Shown here piece by piece: positions 54,929 to 63,975 of a stretch of DNA of 64,000 nucleotides (positions are counted from its first letter, which is position 1; the number at the start of each line of letters is the position of its first letter). Source of the stretch: Pseudomonas sp. QTF5. Lineage in GTDB: Bacteria > Pseudomonadota > Gammaproteobacteria > Pseudomonadales > Pseudomonadaceae. Below the pieces are notes generated by a model. It was not told the origin of the DNA and made no database searches. It worked only from the letters and a program-made list of their open reading frames with translations. Made by a program: the position numbers and the translations under genes. The stretch spans positions 1-64,000 of the forward strand of contig NZ_AZRW02000013.1 of assembly GCF_000512695.2 (NCBI RefSeq), read 5' to 3'.

Positions 54929-57900
54929 TTACATCACGGGGAGGGCTGAAAAATAGTTTTTGAATCCTGCGGTTTTAGTTGCCCTTTGTTGAGCCCCGAT
55001 ATAACCGCCCGGTACAGATTCGAAGGGGCGCATCGGAACAGGTGCCAACGGCGGGGCGGCGTCCGGCAAATCTGCAAAATTATTCAGACGCGATGTCGTC
55101 AAGCTGTCGTCAGACGCGTGAGCGGAAACACTTTGTGAGCCGGATGAAGGCGAGGTTCGGGACGAAACTGAACTGCGCGCTGGACTGGACGTTAACTCAC
55201 TACGCCGTATAGACGGTTTAGGCACTTTAATCTGGCTAGGTCTCGGAATCTTGAAATTGCTTATTCCCGAAGATTCAACCGTTTTTACAAAACTTTTCAC
55301 GTTAGGTAGTTTCAACAGATCATCGGCAGCGCCTCGCGCGACCCCAACGCCTGTTTTTTGCGCAGCGGCAACCTTAGCAGCAGCCCTCGCCGCAATCGCA
55401 CCACCGGCAACCGAGAGGGCAGTACCTGCAATACCCAACCACATTGCGGCAGTCATCGCACCTTGATCCTCCTTGAGCGTTCCATAAACGCCAACACCCA
55501 ACGCAATACCACTGAGCCCAACGCCGACGACCCCGAGTGCAAGTCCAAGAGACAGACCACCGGTGAAAGGCGTAAATGCGATTGCGACTGCGAAACCAAT
55601 AGCGAGACCCGCGACGGGAAGCCACTTATCCCAAAAGCTCTGTTTCGGTTGCTCGAAAGGGTAGACGTAGCCAGTCAAAGTCGGTCGTCCATTGGTTCTA
55701 TAGTGCCCGCTTGGGTCATTGAAATTGACCGGGTCACCCAGGCAATAGACGTATGGATTGACGCCGCCGGCACCGAACGGGCTGAGAGAGTCCGGGGTAT
55801 GAAAACGCATCAGTCCCGGGTTATACGCGCGGTACCCGCGACCCAGTAAGTACCAGCCCAGACCTTCTTCGCGCACTTCGCTATTAAAGGCCAACAGGCT
55901 TTGCAGCTGGGTATCCGTGCGCTCTCCGAAGGCACTGTACTCTCCGGTACGCAATTGGTTATTCGTAAGGCATTCGCCGATGACACTCGGGCTGGCATCC
56001 GTCATGAAAAGCAGTGTGCGATTGTGGTCGTCCAACTGTTGCTCGCCCAATGGCAGATCCGCCAGGAACATGTACTGCGTTTGCTTATGGTCCTTGATCA
56101 CATGGCTTAGACGGTAGCCTTGATAGAACCGCAAGCTCTCGCTCTCGCCCTGTTTGCGAACCCCGACAAGATGGTTGTGGCCGTCGTAACGATAGCTGTA
56201 AAGGACTTGTTCCTGCGTCGGGTGTTTGACCGAAAGCAACCGACCCTGGCTGTCATAACTCAGGCGTTGCCCGCGCTCGTCATTGAGCATATTGCCGTCA
56301 GCGTCGTATTCGAATGTCTGGCTTTCGGGATAACCACCTTCAAGATAGGTATGGGTAACTTTCTCCAGCCGACAAGGATCATCGGTCGCGTAGGTAAAAG
56401 CTGCGTTATCTATCTGTGAAGTTCCGTTGACGTCAAATGTCGTTCGGCAAGTCTGGATATTGTTCAATGCGTCGAAACGGAACAACTGTGATTTGATTCT
56501 ATTGCCATGGGCGTCGCAGGGGAGCATTTCACCCGAACAGCTATGCATTTGCAGTCGATTGAGCAAATCATAGCGATACTCCTCCTTCAGAAGGCTGTGT
56601 CCATCGGCGGCGAGTTGCAGGTGTTTGCTTTGCAACTGATTATCGGCCAGCCAGGTCTGGGTGATGATGCGCGTCGGTTGACCGGTCAGGCTCAGGGTGC
56701 GTTTTATCTCCCGTTCTTGTGTGTCGTATTCGAGCTCAGTCACTAAGGTATTGTTGTTGCTTGAGTCATGCGTAGTGGTGCGACTTGGCTGGCCCAGGGC
56801 GTTATATTCGAAACTCGCTTGAAGTGTGCCTTGAGTGAGCCGGGCGACGCGGCCACATATATCGTATTCATAGACATTGTCCCGCCCGTCGGTGTGACTA
56901 CGGTTCAATGGCCGCTGTTGCAAGGAGGTGACGTAATGCGTTTCTTTGGAAGTGCTATCAACATCGGTCCATTGCTCACTCGTTAGTTGGTCGACGGCGT
57001 TATAGGTGTATTGACGATTTCCCTGGCCATTGACCGCTTTCTCGATGTTGGCACTGACGGGGTTATATTCGTAGGTGGCCTCGCCCTCGGATGTTTTGAT
57101 GGCAGTGGGTTGCTCGGTGAGGTTCGGTTCGTACGAATAACTGATTTGCTCATTGGCGGGCGTCGTCCGCGTTGCGATCTGCATCTGGCCCCCGATATAG
57201 CTGTAACGCTCGACCCGTGGACCAACGCTACGATGGGTCTGGCGCAATAGCCCGTCAAACCCTTGTGTGCCAGCGGATATCGGATTCTGGTTGAGGGGAG
57301 TCAATTGCAACGTGACGGGTAATTCACTCGTGCTGTGTTCGGCAAAGGTACGGCTGATGATGGTTTTATCGGGAAGGGTGGTGGACTGCATCCGATCCCA
57401 GTCGTCATGTTCATAATCAGTCGTGCGCGTGAGGCTGCTATCCAGTGTCTCGCTTTGTTGGGTAAGGCGACCTTGGCCATCGTAGACATAGTTGGTCGTC
57501 GATAAGATCGGCACCTCGCGACGGCGCAACAAAGCATGGAGGCTTTGCGCTACATCGGGCTGCTTGCCCTGTTTATGAGCAACCAAAAGGTGATCGTACA
57601 AAGGTTGAGCGTCGAGCCGTTGAAACGAATCCGGTTTGCCGAAACGGTTGTACTCTGTGATGTTCAAAGCGCTGATTCTGGGAGGTTCTTCAGGGCTCTC
57701 CTGCCAGCTGCGCACGACCGGTCCGTTCTTGCCAAAGGGGGATGAGTCCTCGACAGTAGCGACACCGTCAGGCCCAATCGTGCGAAGCGATTCGCCCCAA
57801 TCGTTGAAGGTATACCGGGTAATCAGCTTCAACGGTTCAATACCATTTGGCCAAAAACCTTCGGCACTGCGTATCGGCACCTCAACGTTTGGCCAGTCAA

Positions 57901-60028
57901 ACACCGTCTCAGCCGTCATATTGCCCAAGGCGTCGTGCTCCGCCTCGTAGGTCTGCACGGGCTCTACAGGCTCCGGCTGGCCCCCGGTCGCGGGCTCAAG
58001 CTGGCCCCGGTAAATCACCCGATCGAGGCCGTCGAACCGGGTGAAGCTTTTCACCTTCCGGGCATCGGTTACCACTTCCTCGGCGGGTTTCCCACCGATT
58101 GAGGCGGTGTACTCAAAGCAGCGGGTGGCTTCAAACGGCGTACCCGGGGATACCGTCTCGCTGCTCACACGTCCCAAGTCGTCGTACCGGAAAAGCGTTT
58201 GCACGTTGTCTAAATCTGCCGAGAAAACTGTTTGGCCGCTGAAAAGGGATCGCTGCCGCAGGATCCTGGCCTGAGCCTCATGCTTGCCTGCTTCATGATC
58301 GAACCCCGTCAGCGTCTCGATTGTTTGCAGCAATGTCTCGCCGGCCAAATCGTTGCGAATTTTGCAGTATTCGTAGTTAGTTATCGTGGCGTGGCCATTC
58401 ATTACATTGGCTTGGCTTTTGACACGACCGTGGAGGAAGTCGTCTGCCGGATCAATAAAGTGGGTGGTGATGCTCTTTTGCAGTTCCGTTTCCTGACCGT
58501 CATCGATGCGATAACTGGTTTCGCTATCGACTGCCAACCAGTCCGCCATCCCGCTGCTTGCCAACGCCGGTAGCGCGACGTAGCGATAACGCTTTCTCAG
58601 GGTCACTCCCCCACCCTTCACCAGGGACGAGGGAAACACCGTTGTTTCTTTTAGGCTGCGCTGAAAGCCGAGTGGATCGCCGGGCCAATCTTCGTCTGCA
58701 TCGTTGTAATAGACGTGTGTAGTGGTGATGCCATTCGTGTCAACCTGTTCAACCAAATTGCCATTTTCATCGTAAGTCGTCAGGGCTTGCTCAATGCGCA
58801 ACTTGGACACATCGTTGTCCATTTCCCAGCGTGTTTCGACTTTTCTGGGCAACTGGAACTGTGGCGGCTGATTCTCAAAGTGAACATTTTCGGCGAAATA
58901 AGTTGTCAGAACCCGCTTGACACAATGGTTCTGGGTGGTGACTTCTTCCGTGAGCAGGTGGAAACGGTTGAAGGTTCGCACCACGTTGCGCACCTCTTTG
59001 CCATCAGCGACAAGTTTGATCGTGGTGCCGTAATTGTAGGTGTGAGTGACGTTGTACAGAGAGTCCATCCCTTCTACTACGCTGACGGTCGCGCCGTTGC
59101 CGAGGAAGTTATGGTGGTTGTTCTGAGCGGAAGAGTAATAGAGGTAGGTCGTCTCCATCACTGGTTGTCCGAATCCGGGAAAGGTGCAGTGACGAGTTAC
59201 CCGCGGAAGTTTCTGATCTGAGTTACCGGGGAAACTGTGCCCGTCATCGAGGTATTCAACGGTTTCACGGCCGCCGCTTGGTGTGTTGACCTCCGTGATG
59301 TGGAGCACGCCATATTTCGTTTCATATCCCAGATGCCAGTAACCTCCCGACGCTGGCAGATGGATGTACTCGAGCCGCCCGCTATTGACTTCCAGTCTGT
59401 AGTCGGCGCGCGGTCCTCCGTCAGAACCGCCGTCAGGGTGTAAGAGCAGATTGACCCTCGTTCCAGCATCATTGCGCACAATCTTCAGCACGACCCCCAT
59501 GTCATCGCTGATGGTATTGAGCATCTGAACACCCAGGACCGAAACATAAGTCAGGGAAATCTTGTGGCCGCTGGGGGCATAAATCTCATGGGGCAGCGCC
59601 ACTTCGTTTTCAATGCTGCCGCCGGTTTTAAGGATTTCGACCAGGCCGGTTCTATGAGTGACACGGTAGGTGCCGCCCCCCTCATCTGAAAAATGAAAGG
59701 TGTCGAGTTTCTTTTCCTTGAAAACCGGAGTGCCGTTTGGCGTGCTTCCGGTAACTTTGAAGCGTTCACCTGTGTTGAGAGACAGTATTTTTTTGCCAGG
59801 CGTGAAATGCGTCAGGTTGGTGTCCCAACCCATACCGAATCCTGAATTGGTGGAGTTCATCGGGCTGAAGACCAGCGCAAAAGCGTAGCCAGGCCCGCTG
59901 GCTGCGTTGCACTGGATCTCGGGTATCTTGATCGACAAGGTGTACTGCCCCGTTCGTTCGTCGACTCCGTTGTCCAGGAAACTCGAGAAAGACGCTGCCT
60001 GTGATTGAGCGGGAAGTGAGGCTGTCAT
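54929..60028 (-). CDS. RHS/YD-repeat protein with TccC-like core and unusual C-terminal tail
   Basis: A 1,699-residue protein. It starts MTASLPAQSQAASFSSFLDN GVDERTGQYTLSI, the RHS N-terminal strand of secreted or Tc-type proteins, without signal peptide or PAAR domain. YD repeats (YEYDICGRVARL, FEYDADGNMLND, YRYDGHNHLVGV) form the shell. The RHS-associated core is TPDSLSPFGAGGVNPYVYCL GDPVNFNDPSGHY, ending at residue 1443. The last 256 residues hold two or three hydrophobic glycine-rich segments (VAGLAIGFAVAIAFTPFTGG and onwards), then a Ser/Pro-rich stretch. No toxin fold is recognised, and no small immunity gene follows. The ATG overlaps the stop of the upstream gene by four bases. Confidence 0.9.
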   Translation of the reverse strand: MTASLPAQSQAASFSSFLDNGVDERTGQYTLSIKIPEIQCNAASGPGYAFALVFSPMNSTNSGFGMGWDTNLTHFTPGKKILSLNTGERFKVTGSTPNGTPVFKEKKLDTFHFSDEGGGTYRVTHRTGLVEILKTGGSIENEVALPHEIYAPSGHKISLTYVSVLGVQMLNTISDDMGVVLKIVRNDAGTRVNLLLHPDGGSDGGPRADYRLEVNSGRLEYIHLPASGGYWHLGYETKYGVLHITEVNTPSGGRETVEYLDDGHSFPGNSDQKLPRVTRHCTFPGFGQPVMETTYLYYSSAQNNHHNFLGNGATVSVVEGMDSLYNVTHTYNYGTTIKLVADGKEVRNVVRTFNRFHLLTEEVTTQNHCVKRVLTTYFAENVHFENQPPQFQLPRKVETRWEMDNDVSKLRIEQALTTYDENGNLVEQVDTNGITTTHVYYNDADEDWPGDPLGFQRSLKETTVFPSSLVKGGGVTLRKRYRYVALPALASSGMADWLAVDSETSYRIDDGQETELQKSITTHFIDPADDFLHGRVKSQANVMNGHATITNYEYCKIRNDLAGETLLQTIETLTGFDHEAGKHEAQARILRQRSLFSGQTVFSADLDNVQTLFRYDDLGRVSSETVSPGTPFEATRCFEYTASIGGKPAEEVVTDARKVKSFTRFDGLDRVIYRGQLEPATGGQPEPVEPVQTYEAEHDALGNMTAETVFDWPNVEVPIRSAEGFWPNGIEPLKLITRYTFNDWGESLRTIGPDGVATVEDSSPFGKNGPVVRSWQESPEEPPRISALNITEYNRFGKPDSFQRLDAQPLYDHLLVAHKQGKQPDVAQSLHALLRRREVPILSTTNYVYDGQGRLTQQSETLDSSLTRTTDYEHDDWDRMQSTTLPDKTIISRTFAEHSTSELPVTLQLTPLNQNPISAGTQGFDGLLRQTHRSVGPRVERYSYIGGQMQIATRTTPANEQISYSYEPNLTEQPTAIKTSEGEATYEYNPVSANIEKAVNGQGNRQYTYNAVDQLTSEQWTDVDSTSKETHYVTSLQQRPLNRSHTDGRDNVYEYDICGRVARLTQGTLQASFEYNALGQPSRTTTHDSSNNNTLVTELEYDTQEREIKRTLSLTGQPTRIITQTWLADNQLQSKHLQLAADGHSLLKEEYRYDLLNRLQMHSCSGEMLPCDAHGNRIKSQLFRFDALNNIQTCRTTFDVNGTSQIDNAAFTYATDDPCRLEKVTHTYLEGGYPESQTFEYDADGNMLNDERGQRLSYDSQGRLLSVKHPTQEQVLYSYRYDGHNHLVGVRKQGESESLRFYQGYRLSHVIKDHKQTQYMFLADLPLGEQQLDDHNRTLLFMTDASPSVIGECLTNNQLRTGEYSAFGERTDTQLQSLLAFNSEVREEGLGWYLLGRGYRAYNPGLMRFHTPDSLSPFGAGGVNPYVYCLGDPVNFNDPSGHYRTNGRPTLTGYVYPFEQPKQSFWDKWLPVAGLAIGFAVAIAFTPFTGGLSLGLALGVVGVGLSGIALGVGVYGTLKEDQGAMTAAMWLGIAGTALSVAGGAIAARAAAKVAAAQKTGVGVARGAADDLLKLPNVKSFVKTVESSGISNFKIPRPSQIKVPKPSIRRSELTSSPARSSVSSRTSPSSGSQSVSAHASDDSLTTSRLNNFADLPDAAPPLAPVPMRPFESVPGGYIGAQQRATKTAGFKNYFSALPVM

Positions 60029-61110
60029 GATTTATCCCTCAACAACTTAAGTGCGTTCTCTGCCTTTTCACGCTCTTCGATCAACTGAGCTTGTGAAGGT
60101 CCGATTTGTTCTCTCGTCAACTTGGTGCAGCGGATGCGTGTTTTGCCATTTTCATCGCCCTCGTGTTGCCGTCCAATCATGACTTCGTTGGGGGGGCACT
60201 GCATATTGGATTCACTTTCTACTTGTTCATCCGACCATTCACTGCGGATCAGATTTAACGGTTTATTATTAGCATCGACTATGGACGCACACCGGTAGGA
60301 GGTGGGTTTTGTTTCGTCGTGCATATGATAGCGGCCATACAAAACTTTATTTCCCGGGCATAGATAGTAGGAGTCCTCTTCGCTGCCAACTTCGACTTCT
60401 TGCTTGTCAGTCAGTGTAAAGGGTGGCTCAGATTCCGCGGTGCCGCAGAGATATAGGGTGGGTCCATTTTCATCACCTCTATGTTCTCGAGCTAACATGA
60501 CCTGGTCGCCTGCGCAAGTAAAATCCGAGTTACTCTCCTTTTCTACTTTGTTCCATGCTTCATTGGGGATAATCCTCACAGGCTCTCGTTTAATCACTTC
60601 GGGCGATGAAGCCGTTATTCTTACGCACGACAGTTTGTCGCGGATAGGCGCATTTTGATTCAGGCGTTGTTTAGCTTTCAGCTCCAACCCCCGGTCGATT
60701 ATTCGTGGGGGCTGAAAGGTATCAATTTCATCAACTTCGAATAGACGAGTCGTAGAGTGTTTTTTGTTTGTTTTAAGTTCAAACCAAAAATTATTGCTGA
60801 ACTCATCATCCCGTCCATCGAGCTTCTTCGAGCACGACCTGTCATCTGTCAGTAATATTGTTGTTGCTGACGGTAATTCGACGAAGGTTATTTTGAAAGA
60901 ATTGTTATCCGAGCAGGGGGATTCTGCGTTCGGAAACTCATATTGCCATGTTTGTCCACTTTCTGCTGGTGGGGCGGGTAGGGTGCATGTAGCGCCATCT
61001 TTGTCCTCAATGATAATCGACCCTGCAATTGCTTCGGTGGTCATGGAAAAAGACGCCATGAGACTGACGTAAAAGCCAAGACCGCCTAAAGTTGCTGTTA
61101 GTGCACGCAT
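60025..61110 (-). CDS. Secreted protein with three C-x22-C GRxHxGDEN modules
   Basis: I recognise no named family. The 361-residue protein has a signal peptide (MRALTATLGGLGFYVSLMAS, cleavage near AIA), an N-terminal domain (30-165) with four cysteines, and three C-terminal modules in which two cysteines are exactly 23 positions apart: 199-222, 251-274 and 305-328. The shared core is V-[ML]-x-[GA]-R-x-H-x-x-D-E-x3-T-x-Y/R-x-C (for example VMIGRQHEGDENGKTRIRC). The acidic loop might bind a metal; this is inference. GAGG lies eight bases before the ATG. It is translationally coupled to the RHS gene, so the two products probably act together. Confidence 0.8.
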   Translation of the reverse strand: MRALTATLGGLGFYVSLMASFSMTTEAIAGSIIIEDKDGATCTLPAPPAESGQTWQYEFPNAESPCSDNNSFKITFVELPSATTILLTDDRSCSKKLDGRDDEFSNNFWFELKTNKKHSTTRLFEVDEIDTFQPPRIIDRGLELKAKQRLNQNAPIRDKLSCVRITASSPEVIKREPVRIIPNEAWNKVEKESNSDFTCAGDQVMLAREHRGDENGPTLYLCGTAESEPPFTLTDKQEVEVGSEEDSYYLCPGNKVLYGRYHMHDETKPTSYRCASIVDANNKPLNLIRSEWSDEQVESESNMQCPPNEVMIGRQHEGDENGKTRIRCTKLTREQIGPSQAQLIEEREKAENALKLLRDKS

Positions 61111-61200
61111 TTATTGAGCCTCATGCTGGAGTTGATCGGTGTGATGGGCCATTTGGCAATCAAAACATTCGTCAGAGGTATACTGAAGCCGAACAAATGA

Positions 61201-61809
61201 CTACCAAAGAGTTGCGCACTTATGGTAGGTATGCCCGTTCTCGTCACCGTCATGCTTACGCCCGACAAGAACCTGATTTCCTGCGCATTCAAGCGAATGG
61301 TCACTTTCTGCCTGACCAGCCGACCAAGCACCTGGTGCAACCTGCAACTGCCCCATTGGACCGTTCAAAAACGCGCATTTGTAACGAGTGTTACCGTTTT
61401 CATCCCCATCATGCTCGCGACCAACCATCACCATATTCGTAGGGCAAACGTACTCACTCCCGCTCTCTTTGATGTTATCGGATGTAAGTGGCTCGTCAGT
61501 AGTTACTGGTTTTCCGAATTGGGAAAGGGTTGCGCACTTGTAGTGAGTATTTGCATTTTCATCCCCAGAATGCTTTCTACCGATCAGCACAGTATCCACT
61601 GTACACGTAAACCTGGATCCTGATTCTTTAATTCCCACAGTCCACTCTCCCGGAGTGACTTCAGCTTGGTTTTTGGGGCGCGCGGAAGAACCAGTAGTCG
61701 GTGAATGGCTTTCTGGCGAGCAACCAACGATCATGACCATTGACAACAAAGACAGTGTCGCATGGCGAATAAGTCGAAGCGGAATATGGCTCGACACAAA
61801 ATTCTTCAT
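61201..61809 (-). CDS. Lipoprotein made of three C-x22-C GRxHxGDEN modules
   Basis: The first gene of the RHS operon. The 202-residue product has a lipoprotein signal (LSLLSMVMIVGCSPE, lipid at Cys30), a short linker, and three modules with cysteine pairs 69-92, 122-145 and 175-198. Each has the same V-[LM]-[IV]-G-R-[KE]-H-x-G-D-E-N-x-x-T-x-x-x-C core, closely matching those of the 361-residue protein downstream. Modules are about 53 residues apart and joined by T/W-containing linkers. GAGGA precedes the ATG. The lipid anchor would hold the modules at the periplasmic or outer face of the envelope. Function unknown. Confidence 0.8.
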   Translation of the reverse strand: MKNFVSSHIPLRLIRHATLSLLSMVMIVGCSPESHSPTTGSSARPKNQAEVTPGEWTVGIKESGSRFTCTVDTVLIGRKHSGDENANTHYKCATLSQFGKPVTTDEPLTSDNIKESGSEYVCPTNMVMVGREHDGDENGNTRYKCAFLNGPMGQLQVAPGAWSAGQAESDHSLECAGNQVLVGRKHDGDENGHTYHKCATLW

Positions 61810-62106
61810 GATGAATCCTCATTTAGATCTTTAATGCCGCGTTTGAGCGGCGGAATTAAATCGTTGTCTCTTGTTCTAGTTGAAGCGTCGTTCATTTCGA
61901 ATGACTGCCTGGCCGAACCGTTAGTAGTGCTGCGACTTTAGTTGAATGTCTACGCCCAGCTAATCGCGCAACCCTTCTGAAGATAACCTTATCAGCGATT
62001 TCACAATACGTAACCTATCAGTTCTGATAGTGGTCTTGTTCATGGCAGCGGTGTACAACTTCGCATCAGTTGTTAATTTTCATGCGCAGTCAAACGGTGG
62101 CTAGTT
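61810..62106. promoter_or_regulatory. Divergent promoter region with CTATCA-N4-TGATAG palindrome
   Basis: The region separates the RHS operon (minus) and Ig-like gene 3 (plus). CTATCA-GTTC-TGATAG at 62015-62030 is a perfect inverted repeat and matches the element before Ig-like gene 1. It is 76 bases before the ATG at 62107. Confidence 0.55.
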
Positions 62107-63930
62107 ATGGCAAGGCTCAAGGCTCCCACAATTCCAGGCGCCAAACATGGCGAATGGGACGGGCAATGGATTGATCTTCTTGAGTTGGGAAGCGCTAATC
62201 TGTTGACTTATATAAAGTACGACAGCATTGCGGTCGGCGATGTGTTGTGGCCCAACTGGCGCGGTTGCAGCGCCGAAGGGGAGGCACAGGATCACGCCCA
62301 GGCGCGCGTCGATGTTACGGAAGAAGATGGATATACCCCGGAACTCGGCATGCCCGTGGAAATCCCAAATGAACGGCTGATTTCCCTCGACCAGGGATGG
62401 ATATTTTATTCTTATGCCGTAGCGGATGGTGAAGACCCCAATGATCGTGGACCGGAGTCGGCGCGGATTTTCTGTTACGTCGGTGAACGACGTACAGCCA
62501 CGCAACAATTGCCTGTTCCGCAAATCAGGGAGTCACACGATTTGCGCCTGGCTATTGATGCGATCACCTCGGCTGGTGCCACTGGCGTTGTTCCGCCTTA
62601 TCAGGCCATGAGCGTAGGCGACGAAGTAACGTTTACCTGGCAAGGCTACTATCAGGGGCTGCCAGAACCACCTTGGATTTCACCTAAAAGGTCGATCGAA
62701 ACAGCGGATATCGGGCATCCGTTGGTGTTCATGATTCCTGAGGCCGACGTGCTATTCAGTGACAGTGCCGAGATCAGCTATAAGGTTGAATATGTTGGAG
62801 ACCTGGGCCAGGACAGCGTGTCCGAACCACAAATGATAGAAGTTATCGAGCACGATGATGCAATGTTGCTGCCTGCGATCAAGATCAAGGGACACGACGG
62901 TGGGCCGCTCAACCCGGCGGATTTCCTTGATGGATTGACGCTGCAAGTTGAACCGGTCTATCCGGGAATCCAGATTGGCGACGGCGTTTTGTTATATTGG
63001 GGCGAGGGCAATCAACCACCGGGTGTTATCAAGTACGCCAAAGCCGACAGGTCGACGATTGACAGCGGAGTGCTCGAACTTCATCTCGAACATAAATGGT
63101 TAATGCCCTATGTGGGCAAGGTAATAACCGCCAGTTTTCAATACGCCCGTGGTGGCGCCGGGCAATCCGGGCAACCGTTGGCATTGACCGTGAAGCGGCC
63201 ATTACATCTGCCTATGCCTCATGTTGTTGATGCAAAGGCAGAACAAACGGGTAACGCGTGGTGGCTGGCCAATACCAGTGGCGCCTACGTAGAAATACCT
63301 GATGATGCGCAAATAGATGGGGCTCAGGTCGAAGTGCACTGGTACGGCCACCAGGTCAACGGCCGTCATATCGCGCCAAGTCCGGTCGCCGGATACGAAC
63401 GTCGTTACTTTATCCCGAGCACTGCAATCGCGGCCAATATGTCGAGTGACGACAGCAAGCGTTTTCCCGTGTTTTATCGAGTAACACTGCCTGATGAGAG
63501 CCCGGAAGATTCTGCGCGACTGAACTTGCGCATCGAACCATTGGATTCAGACCGTTATCCCGCCGTCCAGTGCCGACAAGGCACGTCTACCGTGAGACTG
63601 CGGGATGTAACTAATGGAGCAGATCTTTACTTGGAGAGTTCCCAGCCAGCGATACCCGTATGGCCGTTCATGGCGAAAGATCAATTATTGACGATCAGTG
63701 CTACGGGTGTCGCGCATGGTAGCGGCGAAGCCGTTGCGACAACTGTAAGAAATGCCATGAAAGTGACAAGTGATGAATTTATTTTGAAGAAAATAGAAGA
63801 AATACTGAATTACTCGTTCCTTAACGGCTTGAAGCGCGACCAGCAGTTTAGTCTTATTTCCAAAGTCAGCTTTGATGGCGGCGAGACATACCAGAGTTTC
63901 AAATCTACATACCTGACGTTGACAAATTGA
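62107..63930 (+). CDS. Ig-like repeat protein 3 (607 residues, unknown function)
   Basis: The protein starts MARLKAPTIPGAKHGEWDGQ and has no signal peptide or membrane helix. It is built of strand-rich units with a repeated phrase: SIAVGDVLWPNWRGCSAEGE, SVGDEVTFTWQGYYQGLPEP, IQIGDGVLLYWGEGNQPPGV and AQVEVHWYGHQVNGRHIAPS, each followed by a [VF]-x-I-P strand (VEIPNERL, VFMIPEADV, YFIPSTAI). The last unit (YPAVQCRQGTSTVRLRDVTN, WPFMAKDQ, VSFDGGETYQSF) parallels the end of the protein at 48003. It is divergent from the RHS operon, with the palindrome between them. Function unknown. Confidence 0.75.
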   Translation: MARLKAPTIPGAKHGEWDGQWIDLLELGSANLLTYIKYDSIAVGDVLWPNWRGCSAEGEAQDHAQARVDVTEEDGYTPELGMPVEIPNERLISLDQGWIFYSYAVADGEDPNDRGPESARIFCYVGERRTATQQLPVPQIRESHDLRLAIDAITSAGATGVVPPYQAMSVGDEVTFTWQGYYQGLPEPPWISPKRSIETADIGHPLVFMIPEADVLFSDSAEISYKVEYVGDLGQDSVSEPQMIEVIEHDDAMLLPAIKIKGHDGGPLNPADFLDGLTLQVEPVYPGIQIGDGVLLYWGEGNQPPGVIKYAKADRSTIDSGVLELHLEHKWLMPYVGKVITASFQYARGGAGQSGQPLALTVKRPLHLPMPHVVDAKAEQTGNAWWLANTSGAYVEIPDDAQIDGAQVEVHWYGHQVNGRHIAPSPVAGYERRYFIPSTAIAANMSSDDSKRFPVFYRVTLPDESPEDSARLNLRIEPLDSDRYPAVQCRQGTSTVRLRDVTNGADLYLESSQPAIPVWPFMAKDQLLTISATGVAHGSGEAVATTVRNAMKVTSDEFILKKIEEILNYSFLNGLKRDQQFSLISKVSFDGGETYQSFKSTYLTLTN

Positions 63931-63975
63931 AAAATTTGCTCCGTCCCAATGTTTTCATACGGCGAGGTTAGTGAA

